From: Nocardiopsis sp. FR4 | Lineage (GTDB): Bacteria; Actinomycetota; Actinomycetes; Streptosporangiales; Streptosporangiaceae | Direction of reading: 5' to 3' | Assembly (NCBI RefSeq): GCF_009830945.1 | Contig: NZ_VWVV01000004.1 | Location: 124,001-188,000, forward strand | Length of the DNA stretch: 64,000 nucleotides | In this document: positions 51,885 through 59,855 of the stretch, one piece after another | How the letters are laid out: every line of letters begins with the position of its first letter | Numbering within the stretch: position 1 is the first letter of the stretch | Translations under genes and position numbers: made by a program | The notes under the pieces: generated by a model | Seen by the model: the letters and a program-made list of their open reading frames with translations, nothing else | Database searches by the model: none | Told to the model about the DNA's origin: nothing

Positions 51885-51957
51885 CACTCACCCCCGTACC
51901 GGAAGACTGTTCTCACCCGGCGGTAAGAGGGGTCCGTGCCGTTCCGGGCAGCACGAA

Positions 51958-51985
51958 GCGGGCGGCCACGGCGGTGGCCGCCCGC
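51958..51985 (-). terminator. Terminator after the ATP-grasp gene
   Basis: Perfect 12-bp inverted repeat GCGGGCGGCCAC / GTGGCCGCCCGC with a 4-base loop, just past the stop at 52006. Confidence 0.7.
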
Positions 51986-52005
51986 GGGGCGCTGTGAGGG
52001 GGAGT

Positions 52006-53277
52006 TCAGCCCGCCCGGACCCGTTCCTCCCTCACGGCGCGGAGCTCGAACGCCTCGGCCGCGGTGCTGAGCGCCTCCCGGCAGCCGCGCACGGTCGGCT
52101 CCACCGCGACCACCAGGGCGTAGCGCCCCCAGACGTGGCCCTCCGGAGGGGGCGCCACCCGCGCGCCGGGAGGGACGGTCGGGGTCGCGAGCACGACGGA
52201 GGAGGGCAGGGACGAGCGCCTGACCACGACGCGCTCCACGGTCAGTGCCCGGTCCGGGTAGAGGAAGCGCACCCCGGCGGCCCTTCGGCGGAGGGGTGCC
52301 GGCTCCGGCTCTCTTCCGAGCGCGATCTCGGCCGCGATCCTGGCGGCGTCGATACCGGTGGCGGCCTCACCGAGGAAGGGGATGAGGTCGCCCCCCAGCC
52401 GGCAGTTGACCTCGATGACCCGCCATTCCCCGTTCGGGCCGCGGCGCAGCTCCGTGTGTGTCATGCCGGTGGTGAAGCCCAGGGCCCGGTGCGCGCGCCC
52501 GAGCACGTCGCGCAGGCCCGGGTCCGAGAGCAGGGGGTCGGCCCCGTCCACCGTGTGGCCGGTCTCCTCGAAGTAGGGCGGGAAACCGCTCTGCTTGCGC
52601 GCGACGAACAGGGGGAGCACCCGCCCGTTCACACAGGCGGAGTCGACGCTGATCTCGGGTCCCTCGACGCACTGCTCGACGAGCACGCCCGCCTCGTAGT
52701 GCCGCGCTATCGGGACGTGCGCGGCACGGGCGTGCGCGTAGGCGCCCTCCACCTCCTCGGCGGAGTCGGCCCGCACCACCCCCATACTCGCGCCCAGCGC
52801 CCGGGGCTTGAAGACGACCGGGAAGCCGATGCGCGGGGCGGCGCGGGCCGCGTGCTGGGGGGAGAGGAGGAGGGCCGACCTCGGCTGGGGGACGCCCGCG
52901 GCCCCGAGCAGCACACGGGTCCTGTACTTGTCACGGCACCGGTCGACCACGTCCGCGGACACGCCCGGAAGCCCCAGGTCCGCGGCGATCCGGGCGCTGT
53001 TCTCCATCTTCAGCTCGTCCCAGCACAGCACTCCGCCGACCGGGCGCCTCCGGGCGACCCGGCGCGCCGCCGCGATCAGGGCCGGCGCGTCGGAGGTGTC
53101 GACCACGGTGCTGCCGACGAGGTACTCGTCCTCCCAGGTGGTCTCGCGCTCGGCGAGCAGCCACACATCCGCCACCCGGGCGACGCTGCGCAGCAGGTAC
53201 CCCCGGTAGTGCTCGAAGACGACGCCCACCAGCAGGATCGTCGGCCGGCCACCCGTCCCCGCCGCGGCGCCGCTCAT
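52006..53277 (-). CDS. ATP-grasp ligase
   Basis: 423 aa. Carboxylate-amine ligase fold: 'DVVDRCRDKYRTRVLLGAAG', ATP-binding 'GFPVVFKPRALGASMGVVRA', 'GVLVEQCVEGPEISVDSACV' and the metal site 'WRVIEVNCRLGGDLIPFL'. It resembles the L-amino-acid ligase/BacD and carbamoyl-phosphate-like ATP-grasp subgroup that joins amino acids or other carboxylates to amines. The C-terminal 120 residues form a lid with 'GVRFLYPDRAL'. Its start overlaps the propeller-2 stop (ATGA). Possible role: attaching an amino acid or similar acyl group; no carrier protein or peptide is evident. Confidence 0.87.
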   Translation of the reverse strand: MSGAAAGTGGRPTILLVGVVFEHYRGYLLRSVARVADVWLLAERETTWEDEYLVGSTVVDTSDAPALIAAARRVARRRPVGGVLCWDELKMENSARIAADLGLPGVSADVVDRCRDKYRTRVLLGAAGVPQPRSALLLSPQHAARAAPRIGFPVVFKPRALGASMGVVRADSAEEVEGAYAHARAAHVPIARHYEAGVLVEQCVEGPEISVDSACVNGRVLPLFVARKQSGFPPYFEETGHTVDGADPLLSDPGLRDVLGRAHRALGFTTGMTHTELRRGPNGEWRVIEVNCRLGGDLIPFLGEAATGIDAARIAAEIALGREPEPAPLRRRAAGVRFLYPDRALTVERVVVRRSSLPSSVVLATPTVPPGARVAPPPEGHVWGRYALVVAVEPTVRGCREALSTAAEAFELRAVREERVRAG

Positions 53278-53933
53278 CCCCGGTCCCCGTTCCGCGCCGT
53301 TCCGGGCAGGATCGCGCGCAGCGCCCTCCCCGGGAAGTCGCAGTACCACAGCAGCCGCCCGTCCCACGCCATCCCGGTGGGATTGCCCACAGCCGGGGCG
53401 CTGAAGACCTTCCGCTCCGTCAGGACGTCGTACCCGCGGATGACCTTCTCCTCGTAGTCGCTGTAGAAGACGGTCCCGTCCGCGTAGGTGAGCCCCGACG
53501 GATTCCCCTCGACGGGGAACTCCCGTAGGACCGTCATGGTGGCGAAGTCCCGCAACTGGACCACGGGAGGCCTGCGGAGACACATCCACACACCCTCGGG
53601 TCCGGCCTCGGTGCCGCACAGGCGACCGTTGGAGGGGCGGACGGCCTTGCGTCCCGTCACCTCGCCGGTGCCCGGGTCGATCAGCAGCAGCCTCTTGGGC
53701 CGCTCCCCGACCTGGCAGACCAGGCCGTCGACGAAGGCCAGGTCCGCACGGGCCCCGGGACAGCTGTGACGCGCGAGGACCCGGCCGTCGGCCGGGTCGA
53801 GGGCGTAGAGCTCCCCCGCCCGCTGGTCGGAGTGCCAGAACCGCCCGCCGTCCCAGGTCAGTCCGCACAGGTAGGTCCCCGGCACGGGCAGGGAGGCGAC
53901 CACCGGCCCGCCGTCGGTGTGCTGTGTCGTCAT
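53274..53933 (-). CDS. Small beta-propeller protein 2 (Vgb/SMP-30-like)
   Basis: 219 aa, the same length as the paralogue at 48990. Blade repeats 'GLTWDGGRFWHSDQRAGELY', 'LVCQVGERPKRLLLIDPGTG', 'GLTYADGTVFYSDYEEKVIR' and 'MAWDGRLLWYCDFPGRALRA'. The last repeat nearly copies the last repeat of propeller 1 (WDGRLxWYCD). Cytoplasmic, no signal peptide. The ATG at 53933 follows GGAGCGGACGCC. It is the first gene of a two-gene unit with the ATP-grasp enzyme and is divergent from the O-methyltransferase. Confidence 0.7.
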   Translation of the reverse strand: MTTQHTDGGPVVASLPVPGTYLCGLTWDGGRFWHSDQRAGELYALDPADGRVLARHSCPGARADLAFVDGLVCQVGERPKRLLLIDPGTGEVTGRKAVRPSNGRLCGTEAGPEGVWMCLRRPPVVQLRDFATMTVLREFPVEGNPSGLTYADGTVFYSDYEEKVIRGYDVLTERKVFSAPAVGNPTGMAWDGRLLWYCDFPGRALRAILPGTARNGDRG

Positions 53934-54135
53934 GGCGTCCGCTCCGTTCGGTGCCGGCCCCCCCGGACGCGGTGCCCGGGGAGGGGTACGCCCCGCCCGC
54001 TCCCCGCCGGTGAAGAGACCAGAAAAAGAGAACTTCATATAAGTATAGTTGTAAAGCCGGTTACCGAAGTCAACCCGCAGAACGCGGGTGCGCCGACGCG
54101 GCCCGCCCGGGCCGACCCACGATGGGAGAAGGTCC

Positions 54136-55140
54136 ATGGACGACTGCGACTCCGCGCTCTTCCTCTACGAGGAGGCGATGGCCTACACGTACTCCGCGGC
54201 CCTGCGGACGGCGGCAGCGGTCCGGGTCGCCGACCACATCCACGCGGAGCCCAGGCCCGTCGGGGAGCTGGCCGAGGCGACGGGGACGCGCCCCGACGCC
54301 CTGCGGCGCGTACTGCGGCTGCTCGCCTCCCGGGACGTGTTCCGGGAGCACCCGGGGGACCGCTTCTCCCTGACGGACCGGGGGCGCTCGCTGCGCGGCG
54401 ACGCCGCCGTCTGCGCGGTCCCCGGCATCCTGATGTTCACCGACACCATGTTCTGGACGATGACGCACGAACTCCCGGCGAGCACGCGTGACCCCCACCC
54501 GCGGTTCGCGCGCTTCTTCGGACGCTCCCTGCCCGAGTACCTCGACGCCGACCCGGCCGTCGACGGCCTGTACCGCGAGGGCATGGCGACCGTCTCCGAC
54601 GCCGAGAACGACCTCGTGGCACGGGCCTGTGAGCTTCCCGAGAACGGCACCGTCGTCGACGTCGGCGGACGCAACGGCAGCCTGCTCGTCCCGGTCCTGC
54701 GCGGGCGCCCGGGACTGCGCGGCGTGCTCTTCGACCGCCCGGAGGCCGTGGACACCGGCCGCCTGGAGGCGGCCCCGGACCTGGAGGGGCGCTGGCGCGC
54801 CCTCGGCGGCGACTTCTTCGAGGAGGTGCCCCCTGCGGACGTCTACCTGCTCAAGCGCATCCTGCACAACTGGGACGACGAACGGAGCGTGCGCATCCTG
54901 GAGAACTGCCGCAGGGCCATGGCACCCGGCGGGCGCGTCCTGGTCGTGGACGCCGTCATCCCGCCGGGCGGCGGCATGCACCAGAGCAAGGCCATGGACC
55001 TCATGATGCTGGCCGCCCTCACCGGTCAGGAGCGCAGCGAGGCCGAACTGGAACCGCTGTTCACCGCGGCGGGCCTGCGCCTGTCCAGGGTGATCGGCAC
55101 CCCCTCGGTCATGTCCGTGGCCGAGGGGGTGCCCGCGTGA
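54136..55140 (+). CDS. SAM-dependent O-methyltransferase (plant OMT-like dimer)
   Basis: 334 aa; ATG after GGGAGAAGG. N-terminal dimerisation domain with winged helix ('GELAEATGTRPDALRRVLRL', 'FSLTDRGRSLRG') and C-terminal SAM domain: 'GTVVDVGGRNGSLLVPVLRG', 'GVLFDRPEAVDTG', 'YLLKRILHNWDDERSVRILE' with the catalytic His, and 'GGRVLVVDAVIPPGG'. This family O-methylates aromatic or polyketide hydroxyls (for example orsellinate-type units of calicheamicin). Promoter in the AT-rich island at about 54030-54055. Confidence 0.9.
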   Translation: MDDCDSALFLYEEAMAYTYSAALRTAAAVRVADHIHAEPRPVGELAEATGTRPDALRRVLRLLASRDVFREHPGDRFSLTDRGRSLRGDAAVCAVPGILMFTDTMFWTMTHELPASTRDPHPRFARFFGRSLPEYLDADPAVDGLYREGMATVSDAENDLVARACELPENGTVVDVGGRNGSLLVPVLRGRPGLRGVLFDRPEAVDTGRLEAAPDLEGRWRALGGDFFEEVPPADVYLLKRILHNWDDERSVRILENCRRAMAPGGRVLVVDAVIPPGGGMHQSKAMDLMMLAALTGQERSEAELEPLFTAAGLRLSRVIGTPSVMSVAEGVPA

Positions 55141-55157
55141 CGCCCGCCGGCTCGCCC

Positions 55158-55186
55158 TTGTATGAGCCCCCCAAAAAAGATATATC
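55158..55186 (+). promoter_or_regulatory. Promoter of the 2,3-dehydratase operon
   Basis: TTGTAT (55158-55163), 17-base spacer, TATATC (55181-55186), in an AT-rich island 15 bases after the O-methyltransferase stop. The first gene begins 82 bases downstream. Confidence 0.5.
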
Positions 55187-55267
55187 TATTTAAAGTAAAT
55201 GTACGGCGACACAATCGCTGCCGGCGCCTTCGCCCGGGCCGGGGCAGCCGACCCGACGGGAGGGTGC

Positions 55268-56683
55268 ATGCGGACGGACACCGAGACCGGGAGAACACCG
55301 CTGTCCGAGCGGCTGGCGGTATCGGCCGGGTCGCGGCCCTCCGCCCGCGGGGGGATCGCGGCCTGGCTGGCCGCACGGCGCCGCAGCGGCTCCTTCCGCG
55401 TCGAGCGGGCACCGCTGGAGGGCCTGCGCGGGTGGGGCTTCGCGCCCGGATCGGGCAACCTCGTGCACGACAGCGGCAGGTTCTTCACCGTGGAGGGCCT
55501 GGACGTGGAGACGGACTACGGCCCCCTGCCGCGCTGGCAGCAGCCGATCATCCGCCAGTCCGACGTCGCGATCCTCGGCCTGTTGGCCAAGGAGATCGAC
55601 GGGGTCCTGCACTTCCTCATGCAGGCCAAGATGGAACCCGGCAACATCAACACGGTCCAGCTGTCCCCCACCGTGCAGGCCACGTCCAGCAACTACCTGC
55701 GCACCCACCGGGGGGCGCGGCCCCGCCACCTGGAGTACTTCACCGAACCGGGGAAGGCCCGCGTCCTCGTGGACCTCCTGCAGTCCGAGCAGGGGTCCTG
55801 GTTCCACGGCAAGCGCAACCGCAACATCGTGGTGGAGACGACCGCCGACGTGGACGGGCACGAGGACTTCGCCTGGCTGACCCTCGGCGACATCCTCGAC
55901 GCGCTGCACCAGCCCCACCTGGTGAACATGGACACCCGGACGGTGCTGTCCTGTCTGCCCGACCTGCCTCCCCGCCGCGCCGGGGAGGGCTTCCCCGGGG
56001 AGGTGGAGCGCTCCTTCGCCGCTTCGGACCAGCAGTCGCTCCACACCCACGGCGAGGTCGAGGAGTGGGTGGCCGAACGCAAGTCCGCCTACTACCTGCG
56101 CGCGGAGCCGATCCCCCTGGACGACGTCGGGGGGTGGAGGCGCGCCGACGGCGAGATCCGCCACGAGTCCGGCAGGTTCTTCAGCATTCTCGGCGTGGAC
56201 GTGGCGGCCACGAGCAGGGAGGTCACGAGCTGGAGCCAGCCCCTGCTGGCCCCCCGCGGCACCGGGCTGACCGCGTTCGTCGTCCAACGGGTGGCGGGGA
56301 CGGCCCACGTACTGGTCCACGCCGACCTCAGGCCCGGTTACCGGGACACGGTCGAGATCGGCCCGACGGTGCAGTGCACACCCGACAACTTCGCCGGCCT
56401 GCCCGCTGAGCGGCGCCCCGCCTTCCTCGACCACGTGCTGCACTCCCCGCACACCCGTGTCCACTACGACGTCGAGCAGTCCGAGGAGGGCGGGCGCTTC
56501 CACCACGCGGTCACGCGTCACCTCATCGTGGAGAACACCGCTCCGCTGCCGTACGTCCTTCCGCCGGACTACGCCTGGTTGACCGCTCGGCAGCTCTCCC
56601 GGCTGATCCGGCGCAGCCACCACGTCAACATCGAGGCCCGGAGCCTGCTCCTCGTCCTCAACGCGCTGCGCGCGCACGCCTGA
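55268..56683 (+). CDS. NDP-hexose 2,3-dehydratase (TylX3/EvaA type)
   Basis: 471 aa; ATG after GGAGGG. Removes the 2-hydroxyl of an NDP-4-keto sugar, the committing step to 2-deoxysugars. The protein is a tandem duplication: 'SGRFFTVEGLDVETDYGPLP' and 'SGRFFSILGVDVAATSREVT' begin the two halves, and 'PTVQATSSNYLRTHRG' and 'PTVQCTPDNFAGLPAE' recur in the same order. Length and repeat match the family. It could act on dTDP-hexoses or, as AtmS14/CalS14-type enzymes do, on the UDP-4-ketopentose branch. First of a plus-strand run with the PLP enzyme and an SBP gene. Confidence 0.93.
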   Translation: MRTDTETGRTPLSERLAVSAGSRPSARGGIAAWLAARRRSGSFRVERAPLEGLRGWGFAPGSGNLVHDSGRFFTVEGLDVETDYGPLPRWQQPIIRQSDVAILGLLAKEIDGVLHFLMQAKMEPGNINTVQLSPTVQATSSNYLRTHRGARPRHLEYFTEPGKARVLVDLLQSEQGSWFHGKRNRNIVVETTADVDGHEDFAWLTLGDILDALHQPHLVNMDTRTVLSCLPDLPPRRAGEGFPGEVERSFAASDQQSLHTHGEVEEWVAERKSAYYLRAEPIPLDDVGGWRRADGEIRHESGRFFSILGVDVAATSREVTSWSQPLLAPRGTGLTAFVVQRVAGTAHVLVHADLRPGYRDTVEIGPTVQCTPDNFAGLPAERRPAFLDHVLHSPHTRVHYDVEQSEEGGRFHHAVTRHLIVENTAPLPYVLPPDYAWLTARQLSRLIRRSHHVNIEARSLLLVLNALRAHA

Positions 56684-56795
56684 GGGGGACGAGCGCCGGG
56701 CGGGGCCCGGCCGGCCCGGTGGACGAGACCGCACCATCACGACAGACACCGGCGCGGTACCGCCGCGCCCGTTGCGACCACGGAGGAGAGAGAGC

Positions 56796-58121
56796 GTGGT
56801 TTCCACAGCAGGACCGGACCGGCCGGATCCGTCGCCCGGCACACGCCGTCCCGAGGGAGGGCTCCGGAACGCCTCCTGGGACCAGATACGAGACCTGTTC
56901 GCGCTGGACCGCGACTGCACCCACCTCAACACCGGAACCGTCGGCGCCATGCCGCACGAGGTGCTGGAGGTCAACGACCGGGTGACCCGCGAGTGGACCG
57001 GGGGACTCATGAACGTCTACCCGCCCGCCATGTACACCGAGCACCGTGCCAACATCGGGCGCGCCTTCGGCGTCGACCAGGACGAGATGGTCATCTGCCA
57101 CAACGCCACGGAGGGCGTGGCCAGGGTCATCCACGGACTGGACCTGGGGGACGGCGACGAGGTCGTCACCACCAGCCACGAGTGCTACTCGGTGCTGTCG
57201 AACTTCAACCTGGTCCGGAACCGGCACGGGCTGACGATCAGGACGGTCACACCCCCGTCGGGCCCCGACGTGCGCGCCGAGGAGATCGTCGAGCTCTTCG
57301 AGAGGCAGATCACCCCGCGGACGAAAGTCCTCGCCTTCGCTGCGATCACCCTGTTCACCGGCACCATGATGCCCGTCCGGGAACTGTGCGAGCTGGCCCA
57401 CCGGCACGGTCTCATCACCGTCATCGACGGAGCCCTGCTCCCGGGCATGCTCGACTGCGACCTGCGGGCGTACGGCGCCGACTTCATCTCCTGCTCGGGG
57501 TCGAAGTTCCAGTGCGGTCCGCTCGGGACCGGACTGCTCTACGTGCGCAACAAGGTGCACCCCGAGTACAACCCGCTTCCCCTGCCGACCTTCTGGCCCG
57601 TCATCTCCACCTGGTACCCGATGATCGGCAGTCCCCCTCCGAGGACGACGACGTCGGTGGAGAGCTACAACATGGGCGACTACCTCCAGAGCGCGGGGAG
57701 CGCCAACATCGCCAAGGGCGCGGCCCTGGCCAGGGCGTGCGAGCTGTGGGACGAGATCGGCCGCGACCGCATCGAACTCCGGGTGCGTGAGCTGGCCGAG
57801 TACGCGCGGAGCAGACTGGTGGAGCACTTCGGCTGGGAGTCCCTCTACTCACCCTCCTCCGACCCCCGCCTGCGCTCCCCGCTGATCGCCTTCAACCCCT
57901 TCCGCGCACGCGAGGACGCGTGGAACATCAAGAAGTTCATCACCTTCGTGGACCGCCTGGAGTCCGAGCACCGGATCTGGATTCGGTGGACGGAGTTCGA
58001 CGTACCGGGTTCCCCCCACCAGCACTACGCCGCGCGCCTGTGCACCCACCTGTTCAACGGACACGACGAGATCGACAGGGCGGTCGGCACCATGGCCGCG
58101 CTGGCGCGCGAGATCTCCTGA
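56796..58121 (+). CDS. Class V PLP enzyme (isopenicillin-N-epimerase/aminotransferase-like)
   Basis: 441 aa from a GTG after GGAGGAGAG. 'DCTHLNTGTVGAMPHEVLEV', 'ICHNATEGVARVIHGLDL', 'TSHECYSVLSNFNLVR', the cofactor Asp in 'GLITVIDGALLPGMLDCDL' and the PLP lysine in 'FISCSGSKFQCGPLGTG' place it in the IPN epimerase/EgtE-like branch of class V. No SufS-type active-site cysteine loop is seen. It may be an epimerase, a C-S lyase or an aminotransferase. As neighbour of the 2,3-dehydratase it could supply the amino group of the sugar, but sugar aminotransferases are normally of the DegT type, so this is doubtful. Confidence 0.82.
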   Translation: MVSTAGPDRPDPSPGTRRPEGGLRNASWDQIRDLFALDRDCTHLNTGTVGAMPHEVLEVNDRVTREWTGGLMNVYPPAMYTEHRANIGRAFGVDQDEMVICHNATEGVARVIHGLDLGDGDEVVTTSHECYSVLSNFNLVRNRHGLTIRTVTPPSGPDVRAEEIVELFERQITPRTKVLAFAAITLFTGTMMPVRELCELAHRHGLITVIDGALLPGMLDCDLRAYGADFISCSGSKFQCGPLGTGLLYVRNKVHPEYNPLPLPTFWPVISTWYPMIGSPPPRTTTSVESYNMGDYLQSAGSANIAKGAALARACELWDEIGRDRIELRVRELAEYARSRLVEHFGWESLYSPSSDPRLRSPLIAFNPFRAREDAWNIKKFITFVDRLESEHRIWIRWTEFDVPGSPHQHYAARLCTHLFNGHDEIDRAVGTMAALAREIS

Positions 58122-58139
58122 ACGATGAGGACGAAGGAC

Positions 58140-59855
58140 ATGAGCGACGACGCACTCCCCGGCCCCACTCTGCGGCTGCGCGGCCCCGCCGGGATCCCCC
58201 CGCTGGACCCGGTCTGCGCGCACCAGTCCCCGGCGGACCAGATCCGGCGGCTGTTCTCCCGGCAGCTGTTCACCTACGCGCCGGTCGGGGATCCGGACGA
58301 CTGGCGGGCCCTCGAACCGGTCCCCGACCTCGCCGCCGCGGTCCCCTCCACCTACAACGCGGGGCTGGGGGCGAGCCACACCTGCTACGTGGTCCACCTG
58401 CGCCCCGGGGTCATGTGGGACACCGCCCCGCCGCGCGCGGTGACCGCGCACGACGTAGTGCGCGGCCTGAAGCGGATGTGCAACCCCGTGGCCAGGCCCG
58501 CGGCGATCAGCTACTTCACCAGCACCATCAGGGGCATGGCGGACTTCTGCGCGGAGTACGCCGCCAGCGTGGGCCGCGAAACCTCCGACCCCCGCGCCTT
58601 CAGCGACTTCCAGAACACCCACGGCATCCCCGGTGTGTTCGCGCTCGACGACGAGACCCTCGTGATCGAACTCGTGCGCCCCGCGCTCGACGCGATCGAT
58701 ATCCTCGCCCTGCCGTGCGCGGCCGCCGCGCCGGAGGAGTACGACGCCTTCGTGCCCGGAGGCGGGGACACGCTTCTCGACACGCGCTCCAACGGCCCGT
58801 ACCGGGTCGCCGCCCACGAACCGGGCGCCTTCCTGCGCCTGGAGCGCAACCCGGTCTGGAACGGGGACTCCGACCCCGTACGCGAACAGAACGTGGACGC
58901 CGTAGAGGTCACGGTGGAGCGCAGCGGGAACGCGCGCGTCACCGAACTCGTCCGGTCCGGCGCCGCGGACCTGCCCTGGGGGGTGTCCCTGGCCGAACCC
59001 CGGACGGAGCCGCCCAGCTCACCCGGACACCGGCTCGGCTACTCGCTCGACCCGTACCTGGTCTTCAACCTGGACTCGCCGGGGGGCGGGCCCTTGGACG
59101 ACGTCAGGGTCAGGCGGGCCGTCGCGCGCGCCATCGACAAGGGCGCACTCGCCAGGATCGCGGCCGGGTCGGGCGCGGGGACCGCGGTCCGGGTGGCGGA
59201 CTCGATCGTGCCCCCGGGCAACGACGCGGCGAGGGACCCCGGTCGGCCTCCGGCTGCGGACGCCGGCGGCGACACCGACGGCGCCAGGGCCCTGCTCGCC
59301 GAGGCGGGGGTGGACGGCAGCCTGCGCCTGACAGTGGTCCATCCGGACGGCGAGACCGACACCGCCATGGCGCGGTCCTACGCCGCCGACCTGGAGAAGG
59401 CGGGTGTCTCGGTACGGCTCCGCGCCCTGGACCCCGACTCCCTGCGGCGCGCGCTCCGCGGGACGGGGGACGGGCGGGACCGCGGCTGGGACATCGCCGC
59501 CTCGTCGTGGTCGCCCGGCTGGTTCCACCACAACGCCAGGGCCTTCCTCCAACCGCTGTGCGACGGCCCGCCGGGGGGATGGAACCTGGGCGGGTACGCG
59601 AACCCGGAGGTCGACGCGCTCATCGAGCGGGCGCTGGAGGCGGTGGCGGACCCGAAGCGGCGCGAGACCGCGTGGTCGGACGTCGAGGACCGCGTACTGG
59701 AGGACCTCCCGGTCGTCCCGCTGCTGTTCCAGACGCCCGCGGCGCCCCGTCTACGCGGGGCGCGCGTACGGGAGGCCGTCGGGATGCCCAGCCTCGGCTT
59801 CTCCTACGACCTGGCCACCCTGCGGCTCTCCTCCGAGGCCCCGGACGAGGGCTGA
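58140..59855 (+). CDS. Peptide-type ABC solute-binding protein without signal peptide (1)
   Basis: 571 aa; an in-frame ATG at 58125 would add five residues. Family 5 solute-binding fold (OppA/DppA): 'SHTCYVVHLRPGVMWDTAPP', 'TAHDVVRGLKRMCNP', 'SNGPYRVAAHEPGAFLRLER' and 'VRRAVARAIDKGALARIA'. It starts directly in the mature domain ('LPGPTLRLRGPAGIPPLDPV') with no signal peptide or lipobox, so it should stay in the cytoplasm. There are no permease or ATPase genes of the Opp type nearby. Paralogous to the convergent gene at 59804, with a 52-base overlap. A drug-binding or sequestration role is possible. Confidence 0.85.
   Translation: MSDDALPGPTLRLRGPAGIPPLDPVCAHQSPADQIRRLFSRQLFTYAPVGDPDDWRALEPVPDLAAAVPSTYNAGLGASHTCYVVHLRPGVMWDTAPPRAVTAHDVVRGLKRMCNPVARPAAISYFTSTIRGMADFCAEYAASVGRETSDPRAFSDFQNTHGIPGVFALDDETLVIELVRPALDAIDILALPCAAAAPEEYDAFVPGGGDTLLDTRSNGPYRVAAHEPGAFLRLERNPVWNGDSDPVREQNVDAVEVTVERSGNARVTELVRSGAADLPWGVSLAEPRTEPPSSPGHRLGYSLDPYLVFNLDSPGGGPLDDVRVRRAVARAIDKGALARIAAGSGAGTAVRVADSIVPPGNDAARDPGRPPAADAGGDTDGARALLAEAGVDGSLRLTVVHPDGETDTAMARSYAADLEKAGVSVRLRALDPDSLRRALRGTGDGRDRGWDIAASSWSPGWFHHNARAFLQPLCDGPPGGWNLGGYANPEVDALIERALEAVADPKRRETAWSDVEDRVLEDLPVVPLLFQTPAAPRLRGARVREAVGMPSLGFSYDLATLRLSSEAPDEG

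Noticed and set aside
53934..54038. Possible N-terminal extension of propeller 2 beginning MKFSFSGLF
   Set aside because: No ribosome site before the ATG at 54038, it begins inside the AT-rich promoter island, and the Pro/Gly/Arg-rich sequence does not look like a signal peptide.
24900..55210. AT-rich islands as traces of insertion sequences or recent transfer
   Set aside because: They are short, confined to promoters, and lack transposase remnants or terminal repeats.
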